5,043 bases of DNA. Origin: Bacteroidales bacterium. Its GTDB lineage: Bacteria > Bacteroidota > Bacteroidia > Bacteroidales > UBA1715. Below are positions 3,708 to 5,043 of the stretch, piece after piece. The notes below the pieces were generated by a model. That model was given only the letters and a program-made list of their open reading frames with translations, searched no databases and had not been told where the DNA came from. Within the stretch, counting starts at the first letter, position 1. Each line of letters begins with the position of its first letter. The DNA is taken from contig JAFZTG010000119.1 of assembly GCA_017618935.1 (NCBI GenBank), positions 1 to 5,043 of the forward strand, in the 5' to 3' direction. A program made the translations under genes and the position numbers.

Positions 3708-5043
3708 TTACAAATGTATTTCCCAATAACCGCCACGATCAGCACCAATACGTTTGATGACGCCAGCCTCACGAAGTTTGCGAATTTGTTTCTCGACTCC
3801 CCGAGAAGTCATATCGATTTCCATTGCTATTTCGGCAGCCGACATTGTAGGTTTTTGTTTTATTAGTTCAAGGATTTTCTCCGAACTATTTACCGCTTTC
3901 TCCGAACCAGTTGTGGTTTTCTCCGAACTTTTCTCCGAATCAAGAACATCTTTCTCCGAACTTTCGTTGCATCCATCATGGATGGGAATCGTCACCAAGA
4001 AAGTCAAACGGTCATCAGTTGTTTCAAAGACAGCACGGGGAGAACCATTTTCGGCAAGTTTAGCTCGAATAGTAGGAACACCCGTTGAACGTCCTTCCGT
4101 AAGGTCAAGTTCTTTCAAGAAATCTCCCAAGCGACGGTTTCGATAACGACGGCTCTTTAGTATGTCACCTTTTTCGATGTCTTCCTTTAGAATACTTCGG
4201 TCTGGTCCTGGGCAGTTAAGAATAGAGATTCCCGATGGCTCTATTGTTATTTCAATAGACTCATGTTGCTGGAAATCCCTATGATATACCGAATTTACGA
4301 CAGCTTCTTCTATCGCATCGTAGGGATAGTTCCAGAAACGGTCAGCCTCTTGTTTTCCTGAAATTTTGCGCACATACTCTTTGAGTATGTTGCTCCTGAT
4401 ATAATCCATTGTTTGTTTTATCATTTGCACAACGCTTCCCTTGAATGTCACTTCTGTGAAATTGTTCGGGTCGTTCAGTTTTCCGCTTGGAAATGTCACT
4501 ACGTCAATCTGAGTGTAAGGGAAAAACTTGTTTGGATTTTCACAGAACATCATGGCAGCCACGTTGCGAATCAAACGGTTCTCCTTCGGTCCCGTATAGA
4601 GTTCCATCTGGTCAAGAATTTTTGGAAGAGGCGTTGCGGTCACTTGGTCGGCTAATCTACTTCCCACTTTAACAAGATAGTCGCGAAGCAGCACAAGTGA
4701 AATATCCTCTAACGTAATGTCACTATTACCTCTCTCGTCAAACGGAACACGACTGGCTAATTCTCGAAGTTCGTCCAGAACCTCACCCTTGGCGATGATG
4801 CTACTTGTACCACTGCGAATGTAGAAGTACTCCTTGCTGCCACTTTTTGATTTCACATTTTCAGGTACGGAGTATGGTCTATTGATGCCAGCAGGACACC
4901 ATATCACCAAAATCTGTTTTCCATCCACTTCCTCAACACTCGTTCTGGGCATGTAGTATGGCGACAACTTATTGTTATAGCCCACCATTTCCAATAGAAA
5001 ACTATAAATTTTCTGAATGTGAACACCATCTACAGGTCGAATA
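3708..5043 (-). CDS. AlbA_2/Schlafen-type ATP-binding protein with GHKL (RecG C-terminal-like) ATPase and winged helix (5' end outside window)
   Basis: The frame is open from the right edge (first full codon 5042-5040) to TAA at 3710-3708, giving 444 visible residues. The first, IRPVDG, is already inside the AlbA_2 putative DNA-binding domain, which continues through VEEVDGKQILVIWCPAG to YFYIRSGTSS at about residue 80. A middle segment follows. A GHKL-like ATPase (about 239-361) comes next, with the N-box YDAIEEAVVNSVYHRDF, then ILNCPGP and a glycine-rich GRSTGVPTI. Residues 360-389 are a polar linker with five SEK repeats. Residues 390-444 form a winged helix (ILELIKQKPTMSAAEIAMEI, VEKQIRKLREAGVI). 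The family is widespread and often on mobile elements; roles in transcription control or defence have been proposed, but no function is established here. A TTG at 4994 is not the start, because homology continues upstream of it. The gene points toward the tRNA junction. Confidence 0.9.
   Translation of the reverse strand, partial: IRPVDGVHIQKIYSFLLEMVGYNNKLSPYYMPRTSVEEVDGKQILVIWCPAGINRPYSVPENVKSKSGSKEYFYIRSGTSSIIAKGEVLDELRELASRVPFDERGNSDITLEDISLVLLRDYLVKVGSRLADQVTATPLPKILDQMELYTGPKENRLIRNVAAMMFCENPNKFFPYTQIDVVTFPSGKLNDPNNFTEVTFKGSVVQMIKQTMDYIRSNILKEYVRKISGKQEADRFWNYPYDAIEEAVVNSVYHRDFQQHESIEITIEPSGISILNCPGPDRSILKEDIEKGDILKSRRYRNRRLGDFLKELDLTEGRSTGVPTIRAKLAENGSPRAVFETTDDRLTFLVTIPIHDGCNESSEKDVLDSEKSSEKTTTGSEKAVNSSEKILELIKQKPTMSAAEIAMEIDMTSRGVEKQIRKLREAGVIKRIGADRGGYWEIHL
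3876..3960 (-). repeat. Five in-frame SEK-coding repeats
   Basis: TTTCTCCGAA (plus-strand reading) occurs exactly at 3876, 3897, 3918, 3930 and 3951. The offsets of 21, 21, 12 and 21 bp are all multiples of three. Each copy encodes Ser-Glu-Lys in the linker between the ATPase and the winged helix. The pattern fits duplication by slippage that keeps frame. Confidence 0.85.

Noticed and set aside
4413..4672. Plus-strand frames of 60-80 codons
   Set aside because: They are antisense to the well-supported ATP-binding protein gene and have no domain.
4992..4994. TTG as the start of the ATP-binding protein
   Set aside because: The frame continues upstream without a stop to the window edge, and the residues there (RPVDG and following) fit the AlbA_2 domain.

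Overview
The window looks like Bacteroidota DNA, most likely Bacteroidales. It is AT-rich, its best promoters have the TAnnTTTG -7 box typical of that phylum, and the protein types fit. This assignment rests on motif and family recognition, because no search could be run. The centre holds two divergent genes, and a separate region on the right looks like the end of an integrated element.

Left part (1-2853). A long reading frame on the minus strand runs off the left edge (1385 to 1). It encodes a multi-domain envelope protein: signal peptide, bacterial SH3-like domain, several membrane segments and a C-terminal PARP-like ADP-ribosyltransferase (ART) domain. The ART domain shows His355, Tyr386 and a candidate catalytic Glu456 just before the window ends. 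Opposite it, on the plus strand, lies a 234-residue sigma-70-family factor (2149-2853). It keeps regions 2, 3.2 and 4 but lacks almost all of region 3.0/3.1. The 763-bp space between the start codons holds two divergent promoters of nearly identical sequence. It also holds a strongly base-paired stretch (1578-1797) with a possible pseudoknot, which would be either a long leader of the ART gene or a separate non-coding RNA. Finally there is a hairpin-containing leader for the sigma gene, which starts at a perfect Shine-Dalgarno site.

Junction (2854-2964). A very strong bidirectional terminator is followed directly by the 3' 44 nt of a minus-strand tRNA-Arg(UCU) gene. This fragment stops just past the anticodon loop, and no 5' half follows. 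That is the signature of the distal attachment site of an element inserted in a tRNA gene. By this reading the DNA from about 2958 rightward is the element, and the sigma/ART block is host DNA or an older insertion downstream of the tRNA.

Right part (2965-5043). About 740 bp without a convincing gene contain two arrays of short degenerate repeats spaced at one DNA helical turn. One has a 10/11-bp unit and ends in a 30-bp palindrome. The other has an 11-bp unit and is mirror-symmetric, about ten units on each side of a perfect 10-bp inverted repeat. Beyond them lies the 3' part of a minus-strand gene for an AlbA_2/Schlafen-type ATP-binding protein with a RecG-like GHKL ATPase domain, an SEK-repeat linker and a C-terminal winged helix. 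Its 5' end is outside the window. No integrase, transposase or CRISPR array is visible.
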